DNA of 64,000 bases from Chitinophaga pinensis (GTDB lineage: Bacteria; Bacteroidota; Bacteroidia; Chitinophagales; Chitinophagaceae): the NCBI RefSeq assembly GCF_007896845.1, contig NZ_VOHS01000001.1, forward strand, positions 186,001-250,000. Reading direction: 5' to 3'. The notes below the pieces were generated by a model that had not been told where the DNA came from, made no database searches, and saw nothing but the letters and a program-made list of their open reading frames with translations. The position numbers and the translations under genes are program-made. Each line of letters starts with the position of its first letter. The stretch's first letter is position 1. Below, one piece after another: positions 17,837 to 27,440 of the stretch.

Positions 17837-20083
17837 TTATTTAACGCCCAACATTTGCAGCACGACAGGAACGCCTCTCAGTGCTCTTATAGCATCAATG
17901 TTCTCCATTGTTTGCTGAGATACACCGGTAGTACCACTGATACCACCTTTTGCTTTTTCTCCGAGTTTTCTTCTTTCTGCTTTCGTAAAGCCGGAGAAGG
18001 TTCTGCGTAACAACGGGAGTAGTTGTTTAAATGCATCTTCTTCCAGTTGATGCATCCAGTTATATACTACTGTCCAGAGATCATTGTCTACCAACAGTAA
18101 TGTACCGCTGCCTTTCAGAAATCCTTCCAGCCAGGCAGCAGCAGTAACAGGTGGCGTAGCAGCAGACATTGCATAACTGAATACTCTTACCAGATCATTG
18201 CCGGATAATTGTCTGTGATCGGCCAGCAATCTTGTAGCATAACCACCGATAACGGGAGCGGAGCTGTCATTGCCGGCGATGTGAGAGATTGTTTGTTGCC
18301 ATTGTGTCGTCAGTTCAGGATCCTGTAAGATGAGTAAAGCATCATTCATATTGTAGATCAGCTCCAGCAATTCAGCTGCTGCATCATCCGCAATACCAAT
18401 ACAGGCGGCAGGCAAACTAATACAGATACGCGTGATCATACCGGCAACAATATTGTCAACCAATGTCGCATCTGTTTTTCGCACGTTACCATAACGGCTG
18501 ATCTGCACCAGACCGGGAATAACGGTCATCAGTTGCATCACATCACCAGTAGCAGCCGCCAGATTGTTCACCTGTTGTACGAGTGCTTCTACGGCATTAT
18601 GCAGTTCTGCGGGAATAGCAGTTTCAAGCAGCGTACAAACTTCCTTCAGAGAGGTAGCAGTTTTTGCCTGATGTTGTACATATTGAGAGGCCGCTTCTTC
18701 CACTGTATTTCCCCAGCTTCCCTTTTCAATAATATCAATAGAGAATCCGGGATCCCATTGTAAACGCCATTGCTCCTTAAAAGTACCTTTACCCGAAGGT
18801 CCATAACGATGTCCCCAACGGATGTCCAGCATCTCCATACGGTGTAGCAGGATACTACGTTCAAGATCTGTGTCCTTACGGAGATCGAGTACATAGTCTT
18901 TATAGTCAGCAGTTTGCGGTAACCGTAATTTCTTTTGTAGCTTTTCGATGTCTGTCTGTAAAGGTGGTCGCGGTATATCTGTAGGAACTTCTCCAATCTT
19001 ATCACTGACGATCAGTTCCTGATCAATCAATTGAAGCAGGATATCTTCTCCGTTACAAAGTACGCTGAGCGTCGCTTCATTCAGTTCTTCCAGTCCCGCT
19101 TTGGGCAATCCTCTCAGGCCTGTAAGCGCATTTGCCAGTCGCACGGCTTCCATTACGTGTGCTACGGAAATATCTTTCTGCTGTTCACGGAATAGTCTGG
19201 CTACTCTTGACATCCAACGGGTACCATCATCATCCGGATAGCGCCAGTTATGTTCATACCATCCGGGAGAATTGATACCGGCGCCATATCCGCTGTTGTA
19301 ACTGAGACGGTTATATGTCCAGGGTATCCAGGTAGTAGCTACTTTAACCTTAGGCAGCCCTTTTAGCAGTTCATTATCATCTTTAGCCTTACCCATGTTC
19401 AGGAGGGCAGGAGTGTGCCAGGCACCGCATACAACAGCGATTTCTGTATACATTTCTCTTTCTGCCTGACGAATGGTTTTACGCATATGCGCTTCACGCA
19501 GTTGCTCTTCACGATCATAAGGCAGGTGAAGATCCTGACGGAGTGCCTGCATACCTTCTGCAACAGCGGTAAATACGGCATCGGGGTCCTGTCTGTATTC
19601 GAACATATGTTCCCACCATTTCTCTTCATCCGCAAAACCTGCTGCACCTGCGAGATAGGCAACCGGATTTCTTCTCACGATATGTGTATCGGGAATATAT
19701 GGCGCCAGACTATTATTAAGTGAAGGAGCTTCTTCTGCATCTGCCTTCGGTTCTTTCGCAGCTTTCAGTTCAAACTGATGTGCCATAGGAAGATCCATAA
19801 AGCGTACAGGAATATTATTCCTGCGGGCATACAGAATGGCCTGCCATTCAGGAGAGAACTCTGCAAAGGGATAAAAGACAGCTTTCTGCGGGGCATCAGG
19901 CTGATAAGCCAGAATGGCCACAGGAGGCTTAAGCAGATCGTTGTTTACCCATTCGAGAATGCCGTCAGCTTCCGGCGGACCTTCCACCAAAACAATATCC
20001 GGTTTAACTTTTTCAAGATATTCCTTCACATGTCTGGCAGAGCCGGGTCCGTGATGTCGAATGCCCAGTATGTGTATTGACAT
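17837..20083 (-). CDS. DUF5682 protein, TraB/ChaN-like N-terminal domain
   Basis: 748 residues, no signal peptide. The start, MSIHILGIRHHGPGSARHV, followed by PDIVLVEGPPEAD and later CGAWHTPAL near residue 220, is the pattern of the TraB/ChaN/erythromycin-esterase-like fold, in which such His and Glu residues form an active or metal site. The rest is alpha-helical with no motif I recognise. It is the fourth gene of the operon, 9 bases after the MoxR ATPase gene. An enzymatic role acting on an unknown substrate is inference; the fold assignment is from motif resemblance. Confidence 0.82.
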   Translation of the reverse strand: MSIHILGIRHHGPGSARHVKEYLEKVKPDIVLVEGPPEADGILEWVNNDLLKPPVAILAYQPDAPQKAVFYPFAEFSPEWQAILYARRNNIPVRFMDLPMAHQFELKAAKEPKADAEEAPSLNNSLAPYIPDTHIVRRNPVAYLAGAAGFADEEKWWEHMFEYRQDPDAVFTAVAEGMQALRQDLHLPYDREEQLREAHMRKTIRQAEREMYTEIAVVCGAWHTPALLNMGKAKDDNELLKGLPKVKVATTWIPWTYNRLSYNSGYGAGINSPGWYEHNWRYPDDDGTRWMSRVARLFREQQKDISVAHVMEAVRLANALTGLRGLPKAGLEELNEATLSVLCNGEDILLQLIDQELIVSDKIGEVPTDIPRPPLQTDIEKLQKKLRLPQTADYKDYVLDLRKDTDLERSILLHRMEMLDIRWGHRYGPSGKGTFKEQWRLQWDPGFSIDIIEKGSWGNTVEEAASQYVQHQAKTATSLKEVCTLLETAIPAELHNAVEALVQQVNNLAAATGDVMQLMTVIPGLVQISRYGNVRKTDATLVDNIVAGMITRICISLPAACIGIADDAAAELLELIYNMNDALLILQDPELTTQWQQTISHIAGNDSSAPVIGGYATRLLADHRQLSGNDLVRVFSYAMSAATPPVTAAAWLEGFLKGSGTLLLVDNDLWTVVYNWMHQLEEDAFKQLLPLLRRTFSGFTKAERRKLGEKAKGGISGTTGVSQQTMENIDAIRALRGVPVVLQMLGVK

Positions 20084-20092
20084 ATGAATTGT

Positions 20093-21169
20093 TTATAGAT
20101 CGCGGCAGGCGCGGTAAATATCTTTCCAGTCTTCTCTGGTTTTTACGACAGTCTCGAGGTATTCCAGCCATACAAGTTTATCCTGTACAGGATCTTTTAG
20201 CACAGCACCGATAATACCCGCAGCCAGATCTGCTGCTTTCAGCTGACCATCGCCAAAGTAAGCCGCCATGGCCAGACCGTTATTCACCACAGAAATGGCT
20301 TCTGCTGTACTCAGCGTACCGGATGGAACTTTGATCTTTGTTTTGCCATCAGCAGTTACACCATTTCTTAATTCACGGAAGATGGTTACAATGCGACGGA
20401 TCTCTTCCAATGCCGGTTTCTCAGCCGGCAGATCCATTACTTTCTCATAACTTTCCACACGACGACGCACGATATCTATCTCTTCTTCCATGGAATCAGG
20501 TACGGGCAGAATAACCGTATTAAAACGGCGTTTCAGGGCACTGGAAAGATCGTTTACACCCTTATCCCTGTTATTGGCTGTTGCAATGATATTGAACCCT
20601 TTTTGTGCCATTACAGCGGTATTCAATTCCGGCACCGGAAGTGTTTTTTCAGATAATATGGTGATCAGCGTATCCTGTACATCCGCACTGATACGGGTGA
20701 GTTCTTCAATTCTGACAATCTTACCCGTTTGCATACCACGCATAACAGGGGTTTCTACCAATGCTTTTTCAGAAGGTCCTTCCGCCAGTAATCTGGCATA
20801 GTTCCAGCCATAGCGGATGGCTTCTTCTCCGGTACCTGCAGTACCTTGTACAATCATGGTAGAATCTCCGCTGATAGCAGCCGCAAGGTGTTCGCTCACC
20901 CAGCTTTTGGCTGTACCGGGAAGTCCGTATAATAACAGTGCCCTGTCTGTCGTAAGAGTAGCCACCGCGATCTCTATCAATCTGCGGTTACCGATATATT
21001 TTGGCTGTATTTCAAATCCGTTTTTCAGGGTGCCGCCCATCAGGTAAGTCACAACAGATTGAGGTGACAATACCCAGTTATAGGGACGTTTTTCACTGTC
21101 CTGTTTTTTCAGCTCTTCCAGTTCTTCAAGGAACAATTGTTCTGCATGTTGACGTAATACGTTGGACAT
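20093..21169 (-). CDS. MoxR-type AAA+ ATPase
   Basis: 358 residues. Walker A is GLPGTAKS at 82-89, Walker B IVRIEE at 151-156, sensor 1 ATANN at 196-200 and the arginine-finger region LKRRF at 212-216. The Walker A has Ala instead of Gly before Lys. The variant and the E-E Walker B fit the MoxR/RavA/AAA_5 clade of chaperone-like ATPases, which remodel partner proteins together with VWA proteins. It is the third gene of the operon, and its VWA partner is encoded two genes downstream. Confidence 0.9.
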   Translation of the reverse strand: MSNVLRQHAEQLFLEELEELKKQDSEKRPYNWVLSPQSVVTYLMGGTLKNGFEIQPKYIGNRRLIEIAVATLTTDRALLLYGLPGTAKSWVSEHLAAAISGDSTMIVQGTAGTGEEAIRYGWNYARLLAEGPSEKALVETPVMRGMQTGKIVRIEELTRISADVQDTLITILSEKTLPVPELNTAVMAQKGFNIIATANNRDKGVNDLSSALKRRFNTVILPVPDSMEEEIDIVRRRVESYEKVMDLPAEKPALEEIRRIVTIFRELRNGVTADGKTKIKVPSGTLSTAEAISVVNNGLAMAAYFGDGQLKAADLAAGIIGAVLKDPVQDKLVWLEYLETVVKTREDWKDIYRACRDL

Positions 21170-21211
21170 CTTTATATGCTTGAAAAGGTGATTGTTATGT
21201 GTTGAATGATT

Positions 21212-22660
21212 TTATTTGAAGGCGTTTGTTATCTGCACTTTGCAGGAAATCAGTTTTCTTATATGATCGCTGGTATTCCTCCAGGTACCCTGATAGGCGG
21301 GTTCTTCCGGTGTCAGTTTATCCAGTTCTTCTACGATCGCCGGAGGTAGCTGTAACACATGTTTGTCAAAGAAATTACGGGTATACTGATAAGGATTGCG
21401 GGCCATCCATTTCAGTACTTCAGCGGTAAGACTAAGTCCCCATTCTTCTGTGCGGTTGCTGAGGTAATTGATTACATCCTGCGGATAAGTAGCAAACAGG
21501 CGCAATGCGTATTCCTCTTGTTCGGCAGCAGGTAATAAAGGAATAACATCAGGATAAAAAGTGGTACTGGTAGCTAATAATAAACGGAGCCACGCAGCAT
21601 CTTTAAAACGGCCTGCAGCAAGTATCAATGCAGGAATAAACCGTTTACCCAGATCATCGTTCTGGAAGATGTCGATCACTTCTTCCTTGTCAACTTTGAA
21701 GTGTGATTCCCACCAAACCGGAGGCACACTGCCAGCCAGCTGAAAAAGGATATAAGCTTCTTCACTGAGATGCTTTTCATTGCTCAGTGTAGCGATACCT
21801 GAATCAATAATGATCTTATCCAGCGGTAATTGCAGAGATATTTGAAGTGATTGTTTTGCGCCACGTGAAACAGCCTGTTGTAGTACCTGCCAGTAAGCCT
21901 GTACGATAAATGAAGAGGGGATCTGTTTCAGCAGTGCCCATATTTCATCCTTTACTTTCTGATTTTTCTCCTGCAATGATTCCAGCCAGCGAAGGTCATC
22001 TTCACTGATGTTCGTGCGCATGATTTTCAGGAATTCTGTTCTGGCAGAAGTATTCTCCTGTGTCCATGTCTGCATCAGCCAATCCCGTCCTATACCGGGA
22101 AAAGATTGACGCATTTCCTGAAGCACCTGTCTGCGGTCTTCAGCACTGCCTGTCTGCCAGCGATCTTCATTACTGAGCGAAAAAGGGAATTGCCAGTCCG
22201 CATTCATATTGCTGAGCCATTGACCACGTTTCCCACAAACTGCCATCGTCAGGTGACGGATACGTTTTTGAGAAACCGCAGTTTCCAGTAATACCGGAAT
22301 ATATTCCGGTACCACGATCTGGCCTTTATCATAGCAGGCTTCCAGCCAATAGGTAACCAATGGCAGCAGATCCATATCGAGTGCATCCTGTAGCGCATAT
22401 ATAGCTGCTTTATTACAATAAGGTTGCTCTTCAGGTGGAGCTGCCTGCAAAGGAACGCCGCTGTTATGTTCAGCACTGACACCACTCTGGCGATAATTTA
22501 GTACGATCGCTGCTATGTGCAGAAACTGTGTTTCAGCATCGAGTGATCTGTCCTCCATGATAGTAGTGGCAACAGTCGCAAGGTCTGTTGGAAGCTCCGC
22601 AGGAGACAACTGTTTTTTGCCGGTACCCAGAAGGGCCGTGTTAATGATATTATTCCACAT
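21212..22660 (-). CDS. DUF5691 protein
   Basis: 482 residues, cytosolic, mostly alpha-helical with repeat-like helices (HEAT-like by eye). The start, MWNNIINTALLGTGKKQL, is characteristic of DUF5691 proteins, which are consistently found with SWIM, MoxR, DUF5682 and VWA genes in several phyla as far as I recall. No catalytic motif is visible, so a scaffold or adaptor role is the simplest guess. It lies 5 bases after the SWIM gene. Confidence 0.8.
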   Translation of the reverse strand: MWNNIINTALLGTGKKQLSPAELPTDLATVATTIMEDRSLDAETQFLHIAAIVLNYRQSGVSAEHNSGVPLQAAPPEEQPYCNKAAIYALQDALDMDLLPLVTYWLEACYDKGQIVVPEYIPVLLETAVSQKRIRHLTMAVCGKRGQWLSNMNADWQFPFSLSNEDRWQTGSAEDRRQVLQEMRQSFPGIGRDWLMQTWTQENTSARTEFLKIMRTNISEDDLRWLESLQEKNQKVKDEIWALLKQIPSSFIVQAYWQVLQQAVSRGAKQSLQISLQLPLDKIIIDSGIATLSNEKHLSEEAYILFQLAGSVPPVWWESHFKVDKEEVIDIFQNDDLGKRFIPALILAAGRFKDAAWLRLLLATSTTFYPDVIPLLPAAEQEEYALRLFATYPQDVINYLSNRTEEWGLSLTAEVLKWMARNPYQYTRNFFDKHVLQLPPAIVEELDKLTPEEPAYQGTWRNTSDHIRKLISCKVQITNAFK

Positions 22661-22665
22661 GTCCC

Positions 22666-23970
22666 TTATAACAATTTATAGACGCCGTTGTGCCAGACGC
22701 CGAGGGGTTCATATTCCTGTTCCTTACCCAGCAGTGCCATATCCAATGGTTGGCCGCCACTGAGGGAGAGCAGTTTCCAGATATTACGGAAGCCGTCTTT
22801 TACAGGCATGATCTGATCGTTGCTGTCTTTGAGCCACCATTTCATATTATGCTGGACAGGTGTCAGCTGTTGTACAATATAAGGGCGTTCGCTGCGGACA
22901 GGCATCTTTTCTGTCAGTGAAGTTTCAGCTGCTGTAAGTTCCTGCCAGCCGGGAAGACCATAGGTGTCCTGCAGATTGTTGTTGGTAACAGGTTCTTTGA
23001 TCAATGCCCTTAGCGGGCTCTCTGATGGAAAGAATACCAGTTCCGCTTCTATAGACATACCTGCTGTCAACAGTAGCTGTGGTCTGGACATGCCTCTTGC
23101 ATAGAACTGGAGTACCAGTGCAGGCTGATAGGAATGCAGACCATAAAGCCAGTATTTTTCGGTAGTAAGGTTATCTTCTTCGGTGACTTGTTTGTTGAGT
23201 ATCAGCCAGGTATCTTTTATGCCGGTCTCTTGTCGCAAAGCTTCCTGACTTTGTGTGAATCCGACAAGCGTGCGGAGTTCCTGTTGTAACAATGGAGAAA
23301 GGGCTTCTCCCTGTCTGAAACCCTGAATAACGAGGTAGATACGGAGCAATTGTTCCATGAAGGAATGTTGCCAGCCTTCACTATAGAAGTTGATCTCAGA
23401 GAGGCCACGTACCATGGCTGCTAATCCGGGTGCCTGTGCATCCACCATACGGCGGGCCATTGTTTCCCAGTAGGAGGCGCCTTTTTCCGGCAACTGCAGC
23501 AGGCCATTACGGATGATATCTTTCATCCAGAGCAGCAGCTCATGAATACCATCTTCTACTTTCTGCTGACGGGCCTGTTGCCGTTTATCACGGGCAACTT
23601 CGTCTACCTGTTTTTCTTCTTTGTCCTGTTTTTTGATTTCTTTGCCGGCTCTTTTTTCCAGCCATTCACTGACCCATGAAGGAGGAGTATTGTCGGTGAA
23701 GGTACCAGACTCACGGGCATATAGCAACATGAGGCCAATACCATGTTTGCACGGAAATTTGCGGCTCGGACAACTACATTTGAAAGCGGTTCCGGCGAGG
23801 TCTATCTGGGTTTGATACGGTTTGCTGCCACTCCCCTGGCATTCTCCCCACAAGGCTTGTTCATTCGCCCCTTTACTCACCCATTTTGCTGCACCAGCCA
23901 GTGCCTTTCCGGCTTTTCTGGAAGCTTCGTCCGGTGCTAAGGAAAGCACCTGTTCTTCTGTTAGGAGCAA
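22666..23970 (-). CDS. SWIM zinc-finger protein, first gene of the MoxR/VWA operon
   Basis: 434 residues. The SWIM zinc finger CxCx6CxH is complete: C65, C67, C74 and H76 in KCSCPSRKFPCKHG, with the usual GIGLMLLY after it. SWIM domains bind nucleic acid or proteins. A lysine/glutamate-rich linker follows at about residues 110-135, and the C-terminal 300 residues are of unknown fold. It opens the operon; the next gene starts 5 bases on, so translation is probably coupled. Confidence 0.87.
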   Translation of the reverse strand: MLLTEEQVLSLAPDEASRKAGKALAGAAKWVSKGANEQALWGECQGSGSKPYQTQIDLAGTAFKCSCPSRKFPCKHGIGLMLLYARESGTFTDNTPPSWVSEWLEKRAGKEIKKQDKEEKQVDEVARDKRQQARQQKVEDGIHELLLWMKDIIRNGLLQLPEKGASYWETMARRMVDAQAPGLAAMVRGLSEINFYSEGWQHSFMEQLLRIYLVIQGFRQGEALSPLLQQELRTLVGFTQSQEALRQETGIKDTWLILNKQVTEEDNLTTEKYWLYGLHSYQPALVLQFYARGMSRPQLLLTAGMSIEAELVFFPSESPLRALIKEPVTNNNLQDTYGLPGWQELTAAETSLTEKMPVRSERPYIVQQLTPVQHNMKWWLKDSNDQIMPVKDGFRNIWKLLSLSGGQPLDMALLGKEQEYEPLGVWHNGVYKLL

Positions 23971-24009
23971 TGGATATAAGATTTAAAAAGTATTGTATTA
24001 CAAACAATG

Positions 24010-24351
24010 TTACGCCAGCAATACCTTGTATATTCTGGAATATAACATCACGAGATAGGTGATCAGGATAACTGAATTCAAAACGAGTAACCAGTTTACA
24101 TCAACCTGCTGGTATTTATTCTTCTTACAAAGAATGGCCAGCCAAAGGAAACCGATTAAAAGAATGCCCGGAAATACCAGTGTCCATTTATTCGTGATGA
24201 TAAGATGTGCATTAGCGATACGGTCATTCCATCCCTGATCATTCCCCGCTACCAGCGGCAGGATGCCCATGAACAGCACGATAACAAATATTCTCACAGC
24301 CGTTTTAGCTGCCGTTTTGCTGATTTTCTGACGTTTACTTTCCTGTTGCAT
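24010..24351 (-). CDS. Small membrane protein of unknown function
   Basis: 113 residues: a basic cytosolic head (MQQESKRQKISKTAAK) and three predicted membrane helices around 18-36, 56-75 and 86-105. No family is recognised. It lies between the SWIM operon and a CruF-like gene on the same strand, with about 50 bases to the latter, so the two may be cotranscribed. Confidence 0.65.
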   Translation of the reverse strand: MQQESKRQKISKTAAKTAVRIFVIVLFMGILPLVAGNDQGWNDRIANAHLIITNKWTLVFPGILLIGFLWLAILCKKNKYQQVDVNWLLVLNSVILITYLVMLYSRIYKVLLA

Positions 24352-24403
24352 TGTTTCATTAATTTTTAATAGCCACTTGATTGCTAAGTTCGGGATTAAA
24401 CTA

Positions 24404-25366
24404 TTACGATCCTATTGCTGCTTTACGAACGGGAAGTAAATGTATCCACCAGTGTATTACTATGCCAATCAACAGATTCAGTACACAGAAAAAGGTCATC
24501 CAGGCATTTTCTGTCGCAAACCCGCCGATGAACAGCCACACAAAAAAGTAAAGATGGAACCATGCAGGGACCAGCCAGGTAATATAGGGGAGTGCCGGAG
24601 GAAGTATCGTTTTTCTTTTGCTGAAACCCCATATGGTCAATATGGGAAGTAAGATCAGGAGAAAGATCAGTTTTTCCCGGCTTCTGATATGAAATTGATC
24701 ATTCAGCCAGGTGGCCATCGGAAAAAGGGTAATCCATAGCGCGACCTGTGAAATGAGGATTGACAATAAAGGGGTAAGCGTCTGCCAGAGCTTCAAAACT
24801 ATGTTATTGCGAAAACGCACTTTTTCCAGTGTCCGTGCAAAAGTCGAATAGAAAAACACCACACACAGCCATCCGAAGAAATTGCCGTAAGGCACACCAA
24901 ACCATTGGGCGGTAAGGGGATCAGGAAACTCAGGTCTGTTGGCCCAATCCCAATGCCACATGTGCAAACGGTAAGCAACAACATCCATACTGAGATCTAT
25001 ACTGAGTGCCAGCAAAGCATCAAACGCAGCAGCTGCTATCAGGGGTAGTCCCCGGCTGTCAGAAATCAATCTGGAAGTGTAAATGATAATACCCCAGCCC
25101 ATACCGATACAAACAGGGATATTGTCAGGTGCATGTCCCAGCATGAGCCAGAACTGGCCATATTTATAACCGGCATTGGATACGACGTTCACATATTCCA
25201 GTAAAAGGCCGAAACCAAAGCCACCCAGCATATAGGCGACATGGCCTGTACCTCTTTTCCATGCATATAACAGGGTCAGAAAGAACAGTACTAACATACA
25301 GGATTCTGTCAGGGGATAACAGATTGCCGGAGGAATGCCATAGGGCATATTGGGGTAAGGGAACAT
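24404..25366 (-). CDS. CruF/DUF422-like polytopic membrane protein
   Basis: 320 residues with about eight membrane helices. The motif DLSMDVVAYRLHMWHWDW near residue 125 followed by WFGVPYGNFFGWL resembles carotenoid hydratases of the CruF/DUF422 family, where Asp and the WxW and GVPxxNxxGW elements are conserved. Those enzymes add water to the psi end of carotenoids in the membrane. No other carotenoid gene is in the window, so the substrate is unproven and a distant, repurposed member is possible. Confidence 0.6.
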   Translation of the reverse strand: MFPYPNMPYGIPPAICYPLTESCMLVLFFLTLLYAWKRGTGHVAYMLGGFGFGLLLEYVNVVSNAGYKYGQFWLMLGHAPDNIPVCIGMGWGIIIYTSRLISDSRGLPLIAAAAFDALLALSIDLSMDVVAYRLHMWHWDWANRPEFPDPLTAQWFGVPYGNFFGWLCVVFFYSTFARTLEKVRFRNNIVLKLWQTLTPLLSILISQVALWITLFPMATWLNDQFHIRSREKLIFLLILLPILTIWGFSKRKTILPPALPYITWLVPAWFHLYFFVWLFIGGFATENAWMTFFCVLNLLIGIVIHWWIHLLPVRKAAIGS

Positions 25367-25376
25367 AGCAGGTATT

Positions 25377-26669
25377 TTATAGTTGTTCTTTGTCCATAAA
25401 CGACGTGTGTTTGGTATCTCTCACAACAGCATAAACGATCAGTGAAATAAAGATACAACCCGTAATGTACCAGTAGTACAGTGACTCATGTCCCGCATTC
25501 TTAAAATATAGAGCAATGTACTCTGCTGTACCACCAAACAGAGCCACCGTCAATGCGTAAGGAAGTCCGACACCTAATGCCCGGATCTCAGCAGGAAACA
25601 TTTCCGCCTTTACCACAGCATTGATAGAGGTATAGCCACTCACAATGATCAGCGCTGAAAGGATGAGGAAAAAAGCCACCCATTCTGAAGCTGCATGACT
25701 GATTGCGGTAAGGATAGGCACGGTTAACAGGGTACCCAGTATACCAAAACCAAGTAGTAAAGGTTTACGGCCGATTTTGTCACTCAGCATACCAAAGAGC
25801 GGTTGCAGACAGGCATATATCAGCATGAGAAAAAAGGTGAGCAGGGTAGACCTTTCTTTGGTAAGGTGTACTGTATTCACCAGAAATTTCTGCATATAGG
25901 TGGTATAGGTATAAAACGCCAGTGTTCCTCCCATAGTGAGTCCGACTACAGTCAGGACCGCCCGGGGATGTTCTTTCAGGAGAATAAGCACAGAGCCTCT
26001 TTTTTTATTTTCGTTTTCAGCAGCGACGGTCTCCTGCATATGCTGACGGATAACGAGGGCAAAGAGTGACAGGAGGGCGCCTATTACAAAAGGAATACGC
26101 CATCCCCATTCATGCAGTTGCTCCGGGCTCAGAAACACCTTCTGCAGCAAAAGCTGAATACCAAGTGCAATGAGCTGTCCGCCGATAAGCGTCACATATT
26201 GAAAGCTGGAATAAAAGCCTCTTTTATCAGGTGTGGATATCTCGCTTAAATAGGTGGCAGAAGTACCATATTCTCCCCCTACGCTCAGCCCCTGTAGTAA
26301 CCTGGCTGTCAGCAACATCACGGGAGATAATATACCGGCAGTGGTATATGTGGGTGCCAGAGCGATCATCATACTACCCAGTGACATGAGTAGTACGGAA
26401 AGCGTCATGGACACTTTCCGGCCCCTGCGGTCGGCAATTGTTCCAAAGAGCCATCCACCGATAGGACGCATCAGGAAACCTACAGCAAAGATGGCAGCGG
26501 TATCAAGTAACTGGGCAGTAGGATTGCTTTTTGGGAAAAAAGCAGGTGCAAAGTACAGAGCGAATGCGGCATAGGCATACCAGTCGTACCATTCAACGAG
26601 ATTACCGATGGAGCCTGTAAAGATCGCTTTAATGCGGTGAGCGGTGTCGCTTTTTTGATTTGTATTCAT
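25377..26669 (-). CDS. MHS-family major facilitator (KgtP/ProP-like)
   Basis: About 430 residues with twelve membrane helices. NLVEWYDWYAYAAFALYFA in the first helix and GTIADRRGRKVSM in loop 2-3 are hallmarks of the metabolite:H+ symporter family; the first closely resembles alpha-ketoglutarate permease KgtP. It probably imports a dicarboxylate, such as 2-oxoglutarate, by proton symport. The in-frame start at 26693 adds eight residues; MNTNQKSD at 26669 looks more natural. It is divergent from rpiA. Confidence 0.85.
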   Translation of the reverse strand: MNTNQKSDTAHRIKAIFTGSIGNLVEWYDWYAYAAFALYFAPAFFPKSNPTAQLLDTAAIFAVGFLMRPIGGWLFGTIADRRGRKVSMTLSVLLMSLGSMMIALAPTYTTAGILSPVMLLTARLLQGLSVGGEYGTSATYLSEISTPDKRGFYSSFQYVTLIGGQLIALGIQLLLQKVFLSPEQLHEWGWRIPFVIGALLSLFALVIRQHMQETVAAENENKKRGSVLILLKEHPRAVLTVVGLTMGGTLAFYTYTTYMQKFLVNTVHLTKERSTLLTFFLMLIYACLQPLFGMLSDKIGRKPLLLGFGILGTLLTVPILTAISHAASEWVAFFLILSALIIVSGYTSINAVVKAEMFPAEIRALGVGLPYALTVALFGGTAEYIALYFKNAGHESLYYWYITGCIFISLIVYAVVRDTKHTSFMDKEQL

Positions 26670-26747
26670 TATTGATAGGAGCGTGGCTTCCAAAAATAAT
26701 ACAATCGGGGCAATAGTCTTATATTGCTAAACAATTAAAGGATAATC

Positions 26748-27422
26748 ATGGACACGATCACAAAAGCAAAGAAAGCAGCCGGAGAGAAGGCTGCATCGTT
26801 GGTACAGCCCGGTATGTTAGTAGGATTGGGAACCGGGTCAACTGCTTACTGGGCGATAGAAAAGATTGGTCAGATGGTAAAGGAAGGATTGAATATCCGC
26901 GCGGTAGCTACCTCCATTGCCTCCGAGCAACAGGCAATAGCCCTGGGTATACCCATTACCTCTTTCAGCGAGATCCAGCAGCTGGACATAGATATTGATG
27001 GTGCAGATGAAATCAGTGAAGATTTACAGATCATCAAAGGTGGTGGCGGCGCCTTACTGCGTGAAAAGATCGTCGCACACGCCAGCAGAAGAAAAGTGAT
27101 AGTGGCCGATGAAAGAAAATATGTAAAAACACTGGGTAAATTCCCCCTGCCGGTAGAAATTATTCCATTTGGATGGGAACTCGTATTCAAAAGTATACAG
27201 TCCCTGCAAGGTGCTCCTACCTTGAGGACCAGAGAAGATAAACCTTACATCACAGATAATGGAAACTATATCCTCGACTGTATGTTTGGTGCAATAGAAA
27301 ATCCTGAACAGCTGCATCATCAGCTGAAAGCAATGACCGGAGTGGTGGAAACAGGTTTGTTCATCAACCTGAAACCAACCGTGATCATCGCTTATGAAAA
27401 TGGCGAAGTAAAAACACTTTAA
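26748..27422 (+). CDS. rpiA: Ribose-5-phosphate isomerase A
   Basis: 224 residues, full length. Characteristic segments are GLGTGSTAYWAIEKIG at about 26-41, DIDGADEI near 82-89, the active-site KGGGGALLREKIVA near 98-111, and CMFGAIENPEQL. It interconverts ribose 5-phosphate and ribulose 5-phosphate in the non-oxidative pentose phosphate pathway. AAAGGATAA just upstream could serve as ribosome-binding site. Two more genes follow on the same strand. Confidence 0.95.
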   Translation: MDTITKAKKAAGEKAASLVQPGMLVGLGTGSTAYWAIEKIGQMVKEGLNIRAVATSIASEQQAIALGIPITSFSEIQQLDIDIDGADEISEDLQIIKGGGGALLREKIVAHASRRKVIVADERKYVKTLGKFPLPVEIIPFGWELVFKSIQSLQGAPTLRTREDKPYITDNGNYILDCMFGAIENPEQLHHQLKAMTGVVETGLFINLKPTVIIAYENGEVKTL

Positions 27423-27440
27423 TACCTGATATTCCTTCCT

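Noticed and set aside
21866-21882. parS-like sequence GCCACGTGAAACA within the DUF5691 gene
   Set aside because: Only one half matches the parS consensus; three mismatches in the other half.
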